Shown piece after piece: positions 15,367-15,421 of a stretch of DNA of 15,421 nucleotides. The notes beneath the pieces are model-generated. The model worked only from the letters and a program-made list of their open reading frames with translations, was not told where the DNA came from and did not search any database. The stretch is from contig CAYQMF010000141.1 in the NCBI GenBank assembly GCA_964418595.1, positions 1-15,421 on the forward strand, given 5' to 3'. The stretch comes from CAYQMF01 sp964418595. Its GTDB lineage: Bacteria; Planctomycetota; UBA1135; UBA2386. A program made the translations under genes and the position numbers. Each line of letters opens with the position of its first letter. Position 1 is the stretch's first letter.

Positions 15367-15421
15367 GGGGGGGACTCCCCACCGTTTTGCAAGTGGGAAA
15401 AGAGTGCGCCGCGGATGGTAG

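Noticed and set aside
15283..15382. In-frame upstream starts (GTG 15382, TTG 15319) for the beta-helix protein
   Set aside because: They avoid a frameshift but have no Shine-Dalgarno, would place about 35-56 polar residues before the signal-peptide core, and would overlap the likely promoter and the strong ATG signal at 15282.

Overview
The window is GC-rich (around 70% by eye, lower over about 2970-4240) and reads like a member of the Planctomycetota with a large exported proteome. The basis is the kind of genes present: TPR protein, FG-GAP propeller, LamG-fold protein, parallel beta-helix protein and long unrecognised exported proteins. Three of them end in a similar C-terminal beta-rich module that I associate with planctomycete exported proteins. 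This taxonomic call is inference; there is no rRNA or other marker.

Layout. 1-2911 (+): the 3' part of a TPR gene, probably the sensor-side half of a larger membrane protein, overlaps by ATGA an exported protein with repeated DVDA/FS motifs. 2972-4242 (-): a two-gene unit, a small cysteine-rich exported protein started by TTG behind a perfect AGGAGG and, coupled by TGATG, a membrane-anchored protein. Upstream lie a 13-bp tandem repeat that can form hairpins, a plausible sigma70-type promoter and a 9-bp tandem repeat. 4477-7392 (-): a ~970-residue exported protein, possibly a polysaccharide-degrading enzyme of the RIFT-barrel/alpha-alpha-toroid kind. 7393-7793: a divergent intergenic region with nothing recognisable. 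7794-11099 (+): a LamG-fold exported protein followed 33 nt later by a complete RecQ helicase. 11181-15282 (-): an exported parallel beta-helix protein and, 2 nt downstream, an exported FG-GAP/VCBS propeller protein, evidently one operon.

The most notable point is at the start of that last operon. The only start codon with a good ribosome binding site (ATG at 15282, AAGGAG six bases away) is out of frame with the signal peptide and the rest of the gene because of a 37-bp (AGGAG)7.4 tract. One repeat fewer joins them exactly. This looks like a phase-variable switch caught in the OFF state, controlling a secreted beta-helix protein and probably, by polarity, the propeller protein behind it. A repeat-count error in the assembly is the main alternative.
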